A stretch of DNA of 64,000 bases from Streptomyces sp. NBC_01803 (lineage in GTDB: Bacteria > Actinomycetota > Actinomycetes > Streptomycetales > Streptomycetaceae), in assembly GCF_035917415.1 (NCBI RefSeq), contig NZ_CP109073.1:5264001-5328000 (forward strand), in the 5' to 3' direction. Position numbers and translations under genes: made by a program. This document shows, piece after piece, positions 34,436-42,932 of the stretch (position 1 is the stretch's first letter; each line of letters begins with the position of its first letter). A model generated the notes under the pieces. The model saw only the letters and a list, made by a program, of their open reading frames with translations. It was not told the origin of the DNA and searched no databases.

Positions 34436-34984
34436 GTGACTCCTGCATCCACTCAGGCGCCGCACCAGGTGAAGCCGGTCGAGGGAAGGACCCTGCGCGA
34501 TGTGTGCGGGCTCTTCGTCACCGGTGTCACCGTCATCACCGCCGGAATGGGGGAGGAGGCGGCCGGCACCACGGTCAACTCGTTCACCTCCGTCTCCCTC
34601 GACCCGCCGCTGGTGCTGTTCTGCCTGCACAACGACTCGCGGCTGCGCCCGGTGGTCGAGAGCACCGGCGCCTACGCGGTCAACTTTCTCGCCGGGCGGC
34701 AGGAGCGCGTCGCGCGCGCCTTCGCCGGCAAGGACACCGCCGCCATCACGGACGTGGCGCACCACTCGTCGGTGACGGGGGTGCCGGTGCTCAGCGACGC
34801 GCTGGCGTTCCTGTCCTGCCGGCTCGTCAACACCTTCGACGGCGGCGACCACACCATCTTCGTCGGCGAGGTGCTCGAACTCGGCGTACCCCGACAGTCG
34901 CAGGAACCGCTGATCTTCTTCCGCGGCTTCCTCGGCGCCCTGGAGGAGGAACCGCGCGGTGTCCACCCGATCTTCGACGGCTGA
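34436..34984 (+). CDS. Flavin reductase, tandem copy B
   Basis: 182 residues, about 88% identical to copy A by eye, with most differences in the first 10 residues and around residue 70. Motifs are unchanged (LFVTGVTVITAG, GDHTIFVGEV). It must be a recent tandem duplication kept in frame and intact. GTG 34436 follows GGGGG. Its last 26 bases overlap the start of the NmrA-type gene. Confidence 0.9.
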   Translation: MTPASTQAPHQVKPVEGRTLRDVCGLFVTGVTVITAGMGEEAAGTTVNSFTSVSLDPPLVLFCLHNDSRLRPVVESTGAYAVNFLAGRQERVARAFAGKDTAAITDVAHHSSVTGVPVLSDALAFLSCRLVNTFDGGDHTIFVGEVLELGVPRQSQEPLIFFRGFLGALEEEPRGVHPIFDG

Positions 34985-35966
34985 TTCTTCGACGGCTGTC
35001 CCTTCGACGGCCGTCCGGACCGTTCTCGTCACCGGGGCGACCGGCACGGTGGGGCGCGCCCTCGTGGCGTCCCTGCTGGCCGCCGGCGCCTCGGTCCGGG
35101 CCGTCACCCGCGACCCACTGACCGCGGGACTGCCCGGGCGGGCCCAGGTCGTCGGCGGCGACCCCAACGCGCCGGAAACCCTGGCCGGCGCCCTCGACGG
35201 CGTCAGCGCCGTCTTCGTCAACCCGGCCGCGGCCGGGGACCTCACCGGCAGGCTGCTGGGCCTCGCCCGCGAGCGGGGGGTCGGCCGCGCCGTGCTGCTG
35301 TCCTCCGCGGCGGTCCGCGACGAGGCCGCCCAGGACGCCGACCCGCTGGTGTTCTGGCACCGGCTGCTGGAGGAGACGGTCACCGCCTCCGGGCTGGACT
35401 GGACGGTGCTGCGCTGCTCCGAGTTCGCCGCCAACACGCTGACGGGCTGGGGGCCGGGCATCCGCGCCGCGGGCGTGGTCCGCGAGGCCCACGCCATGGC
35501 GGCGTCGGCGCCCGTGCACGAGCGGGACGTCGCCGACGTGGCCGCCCGTGTCCTGCTCTCCGGCGGGCACGCGGGCGCCACGCTCACGGTGACCGGCCCC
35601 GAGTCCCTGACCCGCAGGCGCATGGCGCGCATCGTCGCGCAGGCGATCGGGCGGCCCGTCCGGTTCGAGCGTCTGCCGCGCGAGCGGGCCGTCCGGCACC
35701 TGATGGCCACCCGCGGACTGTCCGAGGGCATCGCGGAGTCGGTGGTGCGCCTCCAGGAAGAGGCCGCCGGCCGACCCGCGTTCGTCACCTCCGAGGTGGA
35801 ACGCGTCACCGGCCGCCCGGCGTTGACGTTCGCCCGGTGGGCGGCCGAACACGTCGCCGACTTCGCCCGCGTTCCCGCGCCCGCGCCCGTGCCGGTGGCG
35901 GCGCCCGGGTCCGGGTCCGGGTCCCTGTCCGTCTCCGACCGCCCCGCCGCGCGCAGTGGAAGGTAG
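34959..35966 (+). CDS. NmrA-like NAD(P)-binding protein
   Basis: 335 residues, atypical short-chain reductase: Rossmann motif VTGATGTVGRALVASLL, then SGLDWTVLRCSEFAANTL and a C-terminal substrate lobe. It lacks the standard SDR Tyr-x3-Lys, as NmrA-type members do. Because the cluster has no PgaMred/LanV-type reductase, it is a candidate for a late ketoreduction (inference). GTG 34959 overlaps the flavin reductase end by 26 bp with GGAGG upstream, implying coupling. The C-terminus is a Pro/Gly/Ser repeat tail. Confidence 0.78.
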   Translation: MSTRSSTADSSTAVPSTAVRTVLVTGATGTVGRALVASLLAAGASVRAVTRDPLTAGLPGRAQVVGGDPNAPETLAGALDGVSAVFVNPAAAGDLTGRLLGLARERGVGRAVLLSSAAVRDEAAQDADPLVFWHRLLEETVTASGLDWTVLRCSEFAANTLTGWGPGIRAAGVVREAHAMAASAPVHERDVADVAARVLLSGGHAGATLTVTGPESLTRRRMARIVAQAIGRPVRFERLPRERAVRHLMATRGLSEGIAESVVRLQEEAAGRPAFVTSEVERVTGRPALTFARWAAEHVADFARVPAPAPVPVAAPGSGSGSLSVSDRPAARSGR

Positions 35967-35973
35967 CTCCCGA

Positions 35974-36339
35974 ATGCAGCTTGAAAGCCTGGACCCGTCG
36001 ACGCCGCTCCCGGCCCAGCTCCAGGAGAAGACCGGCCCCATCGTCCTGGTGAACACCTTCGTGGTGCCCGAGGGAAAGATGGACGAGATGATCGCCGTCT
36101 TCCAGGCCGACGCCGCGTTCCTCAGAACCCGGCCCGGCTTCCTCTCGGCGCAGCTCCACCGGGGCACCGCCGGCAGCAACCTGCTGCTGAACGTGGCGGT
36201 CTGGGAGTCGACCGAGGCGCTTGCCGGTGCCTTCAACGATCCCGAATTCCACCGCGGCGCCCACCGGTTCCCCGAGGGCGTGCGCGTCCTGCCGCACGTC
36301 TACGAGCGGATCGCGGTCCCCGGCGTCTGCGTCGCCTGA
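35974..36339 (+). CDS. Antibiotic biosynthesis monooxygenase (ABM), copy 2
   Basis: 121 residues, paralogue of the protein at 24704. Shared segments include DPSTPLPAQLQEKTGPIV, VNTFVVPEGKMDE, RPGFLSAQLHRGTAGSN and the C-terminal AVPGVCVA. The family performs cofactor-free oxidation of polycyclic phenols to quinones or related steps. ATG 35974 starts 7 bp after the NmrA stop with GGAAGG upstream, so it belongs to the same transcript. Confidence 0.82.
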   Translation: MQLESLDPSTPLPAQLQEKTGPIVLVNTFVVPEGKMDEMIAVFQADAAFLRTRPGFLSAQLHRGTAGSNLLLNVAVWESTEALAGAFNDPEFHRGAHRFPEGVRVLPHVYERIAVPGVCVA

Positions 36340-36809
36340 ACGCCGGCCGAACCGGACACGTCGCAGCCGTGTTTCCCCGATGGCATGATCAACCCGGCCG
36401 CATGGTCGCTCGCGGGAGTGGGCAAGCTGTCCGTCGAGGAACCATCCCCAGAGAATTTTCCAGATGGTTCGTCAGAAAGTCGGCCTCAGAAGACAGTTGG
36501 CCAATTACACTGCGCCTGCCGCTTCTTGGAGCGCAAGCACGACCACCGCACCATGCCCGCGCACCCAACGACGCCGTGCGCGCGGCCATCCCCGCACGCA
36601 CACCCTGTCGTTACGCCGTGTCGGGCCCACGAACTTCCGGCTTCCCGCACTCAGGGATCCACTCATCCGCTTAACACGTTACGCGGGGATGTCCCAACGG
36701 TGCAATACCCCCGGTCGATCGCGGGCACGGCTGACTGCCGGGCACCGCCGAGGCCCCTGTCCGGCAGCGAGGCGACGACGCTCATGACCCATGAGCGAAA
36801 GGAATCCCC
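36340..36809. other. Intergenic region upstream of the second antiporter
   Basis: 470 bp with mixed base composition and no credible protein. An AT-richer part lies around 36455-36500. Neither of the two repeated promoter motifs is present. A 9-codon reading frame (36784-36813) ends in an ATG-overlapping TGA at the antiporter start and could act as a coupled leader. Confidence 0.5.
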
Positions 36810-38153
36810 ATGATGTTCGCTGCCGCCGCGGTCCCCCCGATCGCGCACCATGAGCTGCTGGTTCTGCTCACCCAGGTCGGCGTGCTCCTCCTCCTCGCCA
36901 TGTTGCTCGGCCGGGTGGCCGAGAGACTCGGCATGCCCGCCATCGTCGGCGAGCTGTCCGCCGGCGTTCTGCTCGGGCCCTCGCTGATGTCCAACATCTT
37001 CCCCGACCTGGGAGGATGGCTCTTCCCGCAGGACCCCGCCCAGATGCACCTGCTCGACGCTCTCGGGCAGCTCGGTGTCATCCTGCTCGTCGGCTTCACC
37101 GGTATGCACCTGGACCTCAAACTCGTCCGCAGGCAGGGCTCCCGGGCCGCCACGGTCAGCGCGGCGGGCCTGATCCTGCCGCTGGGCCTCGGGGTCTGGC
37201 TCGGCTTCCTGCTGCCCGGCTCGCTCCGTGAGGACGGCGCCGACCAGGCTGTGTTCGCGTGCTTCGTCGGCGTCGCCATGTGCGTCAGCGCCATCCCGGT
37301 CATCGCCAGGACGCTGATGGACCTGAAGCTGATCCACCGCAACATCGGCCAGATGATCCTCGTCGCCGGCACCATCGACGACGCCGTGGGCTGGGTGCTG
37401 GTCTCGCTGGTGGCCGCCATGGCGACCGCCTCCGGCCTCAGCGGCGGAGACGTGGCCACCGCGCTGGGTCACCTCGCGATCGTGCTGCTGGTGATGGTCA
37501 CCGTCGGCCGGGTCGTCGTCCGCATGGTCATGCAGGCCGCGATCCGCTCCGGCGTGCGCGGGCTGCCCATCGTCACCGCGGTGGTGCTGACCATACTGTC
37601 CGCGGCCGGCACCCACGCGCTGGAACTGGAGGCCGTCTTCGGCGCCTTCCTGTGCGGCATCCTCATCGGCTCCGCCAAGGACGTCGACGTCCGGCCCCTG
37701 GAGCCCCTCAACACCACCGTGGTCACGGTGCTCGCCCCGATCTTCTTCGCCACCGCCGGTCTGCGCATGGACCTCACGGCGCTCGGCGACCCGGAGATCG
37801 CCCTGTGGGCCCTGGCGGTGGTCACCGTCGCGGTCGTCGGGAAGTTCCTCGGAGCCTTCGTCGGCGGCATGTTCAGCAAGATGACCAAGTGGGAATCGCT
37901 CGCCCTCGGCGCAGGCATGAACGCCCGGGGCGTGATCGAAGTCATCATCGCCATGATCGGCGTTCGCCTCGGACTTCTCAGCGTCGAGATGTACAGCATC
38001 ATCGTGCTCGTCGCCGTGCTCACCTCCGTCATGGCCCCGCCACTGCTGCGGCTGGCCATGTCCCGGGTGGAGCACACGGCGGAGGAGGACCTCCGCGAGC
38101 GCAGGGTGCTGGACCTCATGGGCGCGCCCGCCGACAAGGACACCACCACGTAA
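36810..38153 (+). CDS. CPA2-family cation:proton antiporter, copy 2
   Basis: 447 residues, about 12 hydrophobic helices: MPAIVGELSAGVLLGPSLM, then GTIDDAVGWVLVSLVAA with acidic residues in the ion-binding helix, and MNARGVIEVIIAMIGVRLG. It is more distant from copy 1 than a recent duplicate, so the two probably have different jobs. ATG 36810 follows AAAGGAA. The small gene at 38175 follows 21 bp after the stop. Confidence 0.87.
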   Translation: MMFAAAAVPPIAHHELLVLLTQVGVLLLLAMLLGRVAERLGMPAIVGELSAGVLLGPSLMSNIFPDLGGWLFPQDPAQMHLLDALGQLGVILLVGFTGMHLDLKLVRRQGSRAATVSAAGLILPLGLGVWLGFLLPGSLREDGADQAVFACFVGVAMCVSAIPVIARTLMDLKLIHRNIGQMILVAGTIDDAVGWVLVSLVAAMATASGLSGGDVATALGHLAIVLLVMVTVGRVVVRMVMQAAIRSGVRGLPIVTAVVLTILSAAGTHALELEAVFGAFLCGILIGSAKDVDVRPLEPLNTTVVTVLAPIFFATAGLRMDLTALGDPEIALWALAVVTVAVVGKFLGAFVGGMFSKMTKWESLALGAGMNARGVIEVIIAMIGVRLGLLSVEMYSIIVLVAVLTSVMAPPLLRLAMSRVEHTAEEDLRERRVLDLMGAPADKDTTT

Positions 38154-38174
38154 CACCCAGTGGAAGGACGTCAC

Positions 38175-38468
38175 ATGTCCGCGACCGAGCGCACCGCTCA
38201 CCGCCGGGAGCCGGCGGCTGCCAACCTCGACCAGCCGCAACTCTCGGTGGTCGCGATCTTCGTGACCGGACCGGGTACCGTCCAGCGTGCCGGGGGCACG
38301 CCCCGGCAGGAGAAGACACCACCTCCGCAGATCGCCTGGACCGCCGAACAAGAGGCGGAGTACAAGGCGATCCTGACCCAGGTGCGGGACCGGTTCTCCC
38401 AACCCGTCCGGAACCGCTTCCTGGCCCGTGACGGCCGCGCGGGGGTGCTTCCGCTCACCGCCGCCTGA
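38175..38468 (+). CDS. Small protein of unknown function
   Basis: 97 residues, not recognised. The N-terminal half is polar with a short hydrophobic stretch (LSVVAIFVTGPGTVQ); the C-terminal half has a helical segment (TAEQEAEYKAILTQVRDRF). No signal peptide or metal motif. GGAAGGA lies before ATG 38175. It follows the antiporter by 21 bp, so cotranscription is likely. A hairpin follows its stop. Confidence 0.6.
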   Translation: MSATERTAHRREPAAANLDQPQLSVVAIFVTGPGTVQRAGGTPRQEKTPPPQIAWTAEQEAEYKAILTQVRDRFSQPVRNRFLARDGRAGVLPLTAA

Positions 38469-38480
38469 CGGCCGCCACCG

Positions 38481-38515
38481 CCCGGCCCCGAGGGAGTCCC
38501 CCCTTCGGGGCCGGG
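38481..38515. terminator. Bidirectional terminator hairpin
   Basis: CCCGGCCCCGA (38481-38491) pairs with TCGGGGCCGGG (38505-38515). It lies between the small gene and the convergent sigma factor gene, which suits a shared terminator. Confidence 0.7.
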
Positions 38516-38583
38516 TCACGCCGCACCATGGCGCACCGCCCCGAGCGGTCGCCGTTCCCGGCCCACGGGGCATCGCTTCCGGT

Positions 38584-39588
38584 CTACCGGGCGTCGGCCG
38601 GGTCCCGGTCGTCCTCGTCCGTCACCGGCTCCTCGGCGAGCCGGACGTGGGCCAGCTTGTCGGGGTTGGTGACGGCGTACACCTCGCGGACCTGGTCCCC
38701 CTCGGGGGTCAGATCCATCACCACCACCGCGTAGGGCGAGTCGCCGGAGAACACCACGGCCGACTGGTCGCCGTTGACGTGCATGTAGCGCACGTCGAAG
38801 TTCTTCGGCGGTCGGGAGGCGTAACCCGCCATCAGGCGGGCCACCTTCTCGCGGCCCTTGACCGGCCGCAGCCCGGCCGAGCGGGTCTTGCCGCCGCCGT
38901 CGGTCCAGAACGTGACCTCGGGCGCCAGCATCTGCATCAGGGACGCGATGTCGCCGCCCAGCGCGGCCTCGACGAAGCGTTCGGTGATCCGCCGCTGGAG
39001 GTCCGGGTCGGCCTGGTACCGGGGCCGCCGGGCCTGCACGTGCTCCCGCGCCCGGTGCGCGAGCTGGCGCACGGCCGACGGCGTGCGGCCCAGGATCTCG
39101 GCGATCTCCGTGTGGGCGTAACCGAAGACCTCGTGCAGCACGAACACCGCGCGTTCCAGCGGAGTCAGCGTCTCCAGCACGACCAGCAGCGCCATCGACA
39201 CCGACTCGGTGCGCAGGGCCGCCTCGGCGGCGTTGTCGCCGTCCGAGGCGTCGGTCACCAGCGGCTCGGGCAGCCACGGACCGACGTAGGTCTCGCGACG
39301 GCGGCTGATCGTCGCCTGGCGCGCGAGCGCGTGGTTGACGGCGATGCGGATCAGGTAAGCGCGGGGGTTGTCGATCTCCGGCGCCGTGGCCTGACCGGAC
39401 TTGCGGGCCCAGGACAGCCAGGTTTCCTGGAGCACGTCCTCGGTGTCCGCGACGCTGCCCAGCATGTTGTAGACGATGGAGAACAGCAGTTCACGGTGGC
39501 CGACGAAGACGCTCGTCGCGGCGTCGACGGACGAGTCCTCCGGACCGGTCCCGATGCCTGCCGGGTCTCCCGACGGGGTGTCGGACAT
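38584..39588 (-). CDS. ECF41-type RNA polymerase sigma factor (SigJ-like), copy 2
   Basis: 334 residues and very similar to the sigma factor at 25785: region 2 (FVGHRELLFSIVYNMLG), ECF41 linker WLPEPL, region 4 with GRTPSAVRQLAHRAREHV, and a SnoaL-like C-terminal domain with DGGGK and NPDKL. The extra 15 residues are mainly at the N-terminus and the acidic C-terminal tail. GGGAGG precedes ATG 39588. A perfect copy of the shared promoter motif lies upstream, so it probably transcribes its own gene. Confidence 0.92.
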   Translation of the reverse strand: MSDTPSGDPAGIGTGPEDSSVDAATSVFVGHRELLFSIVYNMLGSVADTEDVLQETWLSWARKSGQATAPEIDNPRAYLIRIAVNHALARQATISRRRETYVGPWLPEPLVTDASDGDNAAEAALRTESVSMALLVVLETLTPLERAVFVLHEVFGYAHTEIAEILGRTPSAVRQLAHRAREHVQARRPRYQADPDLQRRITERFVEAALGGDIASLMQMLAPEVTFWTDGGGKTRSAGLRPVKGREKVARLMAGYASRPPKNFDVRYMHVNGDQSAVVFSGDSPYAVVVMDLTPEGDQVREVYAVTNPDKLAHVRLAEEPVTDEDDRDPADAR

Positions 39589-39620
39589 GGTGTGCCTCCC
39601 GTGTGATGCGCTCCCAGATG

Positions 39621-39649
39621 AGAGGGCCGGTGGGCGCCCGAGTGTGACA
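39621..39649 (-). promoter_or_regulatory. ECF41-type promoter motif P4
   Basis: On the minus strand: TGTCACA (39649-39643), 16 bp, CCCTCT (39626-39621), 33 bp before the sigma factor ATG. It matches the motif before the MFS exporter exactly in both halves and spacing. Confidence 0.7.
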
Positions 39650-39702
39650 TCGCGACGGCGGATGACGGGAAATGTGGCCTGCGTCTCACCTCGGGCCGCT
39701 GA

Positions 39703-39730
39703 TGTCACATCCACGACGTCAGCTCCCTCT
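39703..39730 (+). promoter_or_regulatory. ECF41-type promoter motif P3
   Basis: TGTCACA (39703-39709), 15 bp, CCCTCT (39725-39730), pointing toward the hemerythrin gene at 39893. It is back to back with the sigma factor's own motif, so one 300-bp region may hold two divergent promoters for the same sigma factor. The spacer is 1 bp shorter than in the others. Confidence 0.6.
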
Positions 39731-39892
39731 TGGCAGCAGGGAGCTGAGCGTCAGTGTGCCGAGAGTCGCCTGGTGAACGGTTCCTCCGGCCGGGCCCGCC
39801 GCATTCGTCGTCAGAATTCGCCGGGAACGGCCTCCGTACGTTCTCGCCGCAGAACCGATGAACCGATGTCCACAGAAGGGACAGCGCGCATT

Positions 39893-40519
39893 ATGGCTGA
39901 CGCGCAGCAGGACAAGATCAACTTCGACGTCATGTTCGCGACGCACGACGCCTTCCGTCGCGACCTGGAGCGCCTGGAGGCCGCCGCCGTCGCCGGCAAG
40001 ACCGACACGCCTGAAGTCCGCGCCGGCTGGGAGAACTTCAAGCACCAGCTCCACATCCACCACACCGTCGAGGACGAGCGGCTGTGGCCCACGGTCCAGA
40101 GCAAGGTGGGTGACAAGCCCGAACCGAACGAACTCCTGCGGGAGATGGAGGCCGAGCACGGCCAGCTCGACCCCGTCCTCACCGCGGTCGACGAGGCGCT
40201 GGCGGCCAAGTCGCCCGACCTCATCGAGAAGATCAAGGAGCTCGGCGCCGTCCTCGGCTTCCACATGAAGCACGAGGAAGAGAGCGCGCTGCCGCTCATC
40301 CAGGAGACGTGCACCAACGCCGACTGGACGAACTTCGCCAAGGGCATGGCCCAGGCCCAGGGGATCAAGGGCGCCGCCGTCTACATTCCCTGGATCCTCG
40401 ACAGCATCTCGGCGGCCGACCGCCAGAAGTTCCTGGTCAACATGCCCCCGCCCGCCCGCGCCCTCAACAAGCTCTTCTGGGAATCCCGCTACCACAAGAA
40501 GCAGCTCTGGAAGTTCTGA
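39893..40519 (+). CDS. Hemerythrin-like domain protein
   Basis: 208 residues. Iron ligands of a hemerythrin four-helix bundle are visible: H in ATHDAFRRDLE, HIHHTVEDERLWP (HxxxE), EAEHGQLDP, and HMKHEEESALP. The last 70 residues form an extra domain (IPWILDSISAADRQKFLVNMPPP). Such proteins bind O2, NO or peroxide at a di-iron site and act in stress sensing or protection. ATG 39893 is the likely start; an in-frame ATG at 39866 is possible. An ECF41-type motif lies 160 bp upstream. Confidence 0.82.
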   Translation: MADAQQDKINFDVMFATHDAFRRDLERLEAAAVAGKTDTPEVRAGWENFKHQLHIHHTVEDERLWPTVQSKVGDKPEPNELLREMEAEHGQLDPVLTAVDEALAAKSPDLIEKIKELGAVLGFHMKHEEESALPLIQETCTNADWTNFAKGMAQAQGIKGAAVYIPWILDSISAADRQKFLVNMPPPARALNKLFWESRYHKKQLWKF

Positions 40520-40669
40520 CCGGAGCCGGCACCGCCGGATCCTCTCACTGAACCCGCGGGGCGCGTTCACCTCACACCGTCCCCGTCGCGTCCCCGGACC
40601 TTGTCCCCTCCGGGGGCCCGGCGCGGGCCGGACGGCCGTACGCACCATCTTTCGAGAAGGAGCAGTGAC

Positions 40670-41569
40670 GTGCAGATGACCACGCCCACCCTCGACGCCT
40701 CGCCCGGAGTACGGCGCATCACCCTCGACGCCGCGGGTGTCACCCTCTCCGGCCTGCTCATCGAGCCCGAAGGCCCCCCGCGCGCCGCGGTCGTCGCGCT
40801 GCACGGCGGCGGTATGAGCGCCGGTTACTTCGACGGCCAGGCCCACCCCAGCACCTCCCTGCTGGCTCTCGGCGCGAGCCTCGGCTACACCGTGCTGGCC
40901 GTCGACCGCCCCGGCTACGGCGACTCGGCCGCCCAGCTCCCCGAGGGCGCCACCCTCGCCGAGCAATCCGCCGCCCTGCACGCCGGCCTGGAGGACTTCA
41001 TGGCCCGGTACGACACCGGCGCCGGGCTGTTCGTCCTGGCCCACTCCTACGGCGGCAAACTCGCCCTGACCGCCGCCGCGGACGACGCCGACGACCGGTG
41101 GCTGGGCATCGACATCTCAGGCTGCGGCCACCGCTACGCCGCCACCGCCGAGCAACTCCCCAACGACCGGCGGCACGGGCACTGGACCCTCAACTGGGGG
41201 AAGCTGAGCCTGTATCCGCCCAACACCTTCCGCTTCAGCACCTCGATGGTGAAGCCCATGCCGCCCAGGGAACGGCAGGAAGTGGCCCGTTGGCACGAGA
41301 TCTTCCCCGGCGTCGCCGCCCGCGTCCGCGTGCCCGTGCGGCTCACGTTCGCCGAGCACGAGACGTGGTGGCACCACGACGAGGAGACCGTCGCCGACCT
41401 CACCTCCCGGCTCGCCGCCCCCCGCGTGCTCGTCGACCGCCAGCCGGACACCGGCCACAACATCAGCCTCGGCTGGTCCGCCCGCGCCTACCACCTGCGG
41501 GCCCTGGCGTTCCTGGAGGAGTGCGTCGCCCAGCGCGCGTCGACGGCCCCCGCACCGGCCCGGGTGTGA
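40670..41569 (+). CDS. Alpha/beta hydrolase
   Basis: 299 residues. Oxyanion loop VALHGGGMSAG, nucleophile elbow AHSYGGKLAL, acid probably in TFAEHE, and histidine in DTGHNIS. Cytosolic, with no signal peptide. The substrate is unknown; in this context thioester or ester hydrolysis of a pathway intermediate is possible. GTG 40670 has the best spacing from AAGGAG, though ATG 40676 is also in frame. The MFS gene begins 10 bp after its stop. Confidence 0.8.
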   Translation: MQMTTPTLDASPGVRRITLDAAGVTLSGLLIEPEGPPRAAVVALHGGGMSAGYFDGQAHPSTSLLALGASLGYTVLAVDRPGYGDSAAQLPEGATLAEQSAALHAGLEDFMARYDTGAGLFVLAHSYGGKLALTAAADDADDRWLGIDISGCGHRYAATAEQLPNDRRHGHWTLNWGKLSLYPPNTFRFSTSMVKPMPPRERQEVARWHEIFPGVAARVRVPVRLTFAEHETWWHHDEETVADLTSRLAAPRVLVDRQPDTGHNISLGWSARAYHLRALAFLEECVAQRASTAPAPARV

Positions 41570-41579
41570 CCGAGGGCCC

Positions 41580-42848
41580 ATGAAGAAGATCCTCACCACC
41601 ACCTTCCGCTCCCTGTCCGTCCGCAACTTCCGGCTCTTCGCGGGCGGACAGGTCGTCTCCGTCGCGGGCACCTGGATGATGGTCGTCTCCCAGGACTGGC
41701 TCGTGCTCGGCATGACCGACGACTCGGGAACGGCACTGGGCCTGGTGACGGCGCTCCAGTTCACCCCGCTGCTCCTGCTGACGCTCTACGGCGGGAAGCT
41801 CGCGGACCGGTACGACAAGCGGCTGCTGCTCACCGTCTCCAACGTGATCTCCGGCGTCTTCGCCCTCGCCCTGGGCCTGCTGGTGGTCACGGACGCGGTC
41901 GAGCTGTGGCACGTCTATCTCTTCGCCCTCGCCCTCGGCACCGTCAACGCCGTCGAGGTGCCCACCCGGATGGCGTTCGTCAGCGAGATGGTCGGCGCCG
42001 ACCTCCTGCCCAACGCCTCGGCCCTGAGCGCGGCCTACTTCAACGTCGCCCGTGTCGTCGGCCCGGCCGTCGCCGGTCTCCTCATCACCGCCTGGGGGAC
42101 CGGCCCGGTGATGTTGATCAACGCCGTCAGCTACCTCGGCACCGTGGTCGGCCTGCGGATGATGCGCCCGGCCGAACTCCTGCGCGACGCCCGTCAGTCC
42201 GCCCGCGGCGGCGTGCTCGACGGCTTGCGCTACATGCGCAGCCGGCCCGACCTGATGCTGCCGATCTCGCTCGTCGCCGTGATCGGCCTGTTCGGCCTCA
42301 ACTTCCAGCTGACCGTGCCGCTGATCGCCAAGACCGTCTTCGACGCCGACGCCACCTCCTTCGGCCTGCTCACCACCTCGCTGGCCGCCGGATCACTGAT
42401 CGCCGCCTTCGCCGCCACCGGCCGCCGCGGCCGGCCGTCCAGCCGCACGGTCATCGGCGCGGCGCTGGCGTTCGGCGTCACCGAAACCCTCACCGGCTGG
42501 GCCCCCACCTACGGCGCCGCCGTGGTGCTGATGGCGCTCACCGGCTTCACCTCGATCTACTTCGCCCAGGCCGCCAACCACCGCATCCAGCTCGGCAGCG
42601 ACCCCCAGTACCGGGGCCGGGTGCTGGCCCTTTACACCCTGATCCTCCAGGGCTCCACCCCCCTCGGCGCGATCTTCGTCGGCTGGCTCTCCGAACTCCT
42701 CGGCGCCCGCTCCGGCCTCTACGTCGGCGGCCTGGTCTCCCTGACCGCCGCCCTGGCCGCCACCCTGATCGAAGCCCGCCCCCGCCCCCGCCCCCCGACC
42801 ACCCCAACCGAAGAACCTCGCAGCCCCGCTACCCGCACCCCCGGGTAG
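41580..42848 (+). CDS. MFS transporter, 12-TM DHA3-like
   Basis: 422 residues: LSVRNFRLFAGGQVVSVAGT at the start, GGKLADRYDKR as motif A, and about 12 hydrophobic segments, typical of the EntS-like MFS_3 group that exports siderophores and macrolides. It is the last gene of the apparent cluster and follows the hydrolase by 10 bp. Its stop codon lies inside the terminator stem that follows. Confidence 0.87.
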   Translation: MKKILTTTFRSLSVRNFRLFAGGQVVSVAGTWMMVVSQDWLVLGMTDDSGTALGLVTALQFTPLLLLTLYGGKLADRYDKRLLLTVSNVISGVFALALGLLVVTDAVELWHVYLFALALGTVNAVEVPTRMAFVSEMVGADLLPNASALSAAYFNVARVVGPAVAGLLITAWGTGPVMLINAVSYLGTVVGLRMMRPAELLRDARQSARGGVLDGLRYMRSRPDLMLPISLVAVIGLFGLNFQLTVPLIAKTVFDADATSFGLLTTSLAAGSLIAAFAATGRRGRPSSRTVIGAALAFGVTETLTGWAPTYGAAVVLMALTGFTSIYFAQAANHRIQLGSDPQYRGRVLALYTLILQGSTPLGAIFVGWLSELLGARSGLYVGGLVSLTAALAATLIEARPRPRPPTTPTEEPRSPATRTPG

Positions 42849-42853
42849 CGGGG
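42824..42853 (+). terminator. Rho-independent-like terminator at the cluster end
   Basis: CCCCGCTACCCG (42824-42835) pairs perfectly with CGGGTAGCGGGG (42842-42853), followed by CTTTTCC. The second arm contains the MFS stop codon. It marks the probable right end of the cluster's transcripts. Confidence 0.82.
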
Positions 42854-42932
42854 CTTTTCCGCATTTCCCGACCGGACCGCCGCGCCAACGGCACCCGGCG
42901 GTGGTCGACGCATCTCCCGGTCGCTCGCCCCC

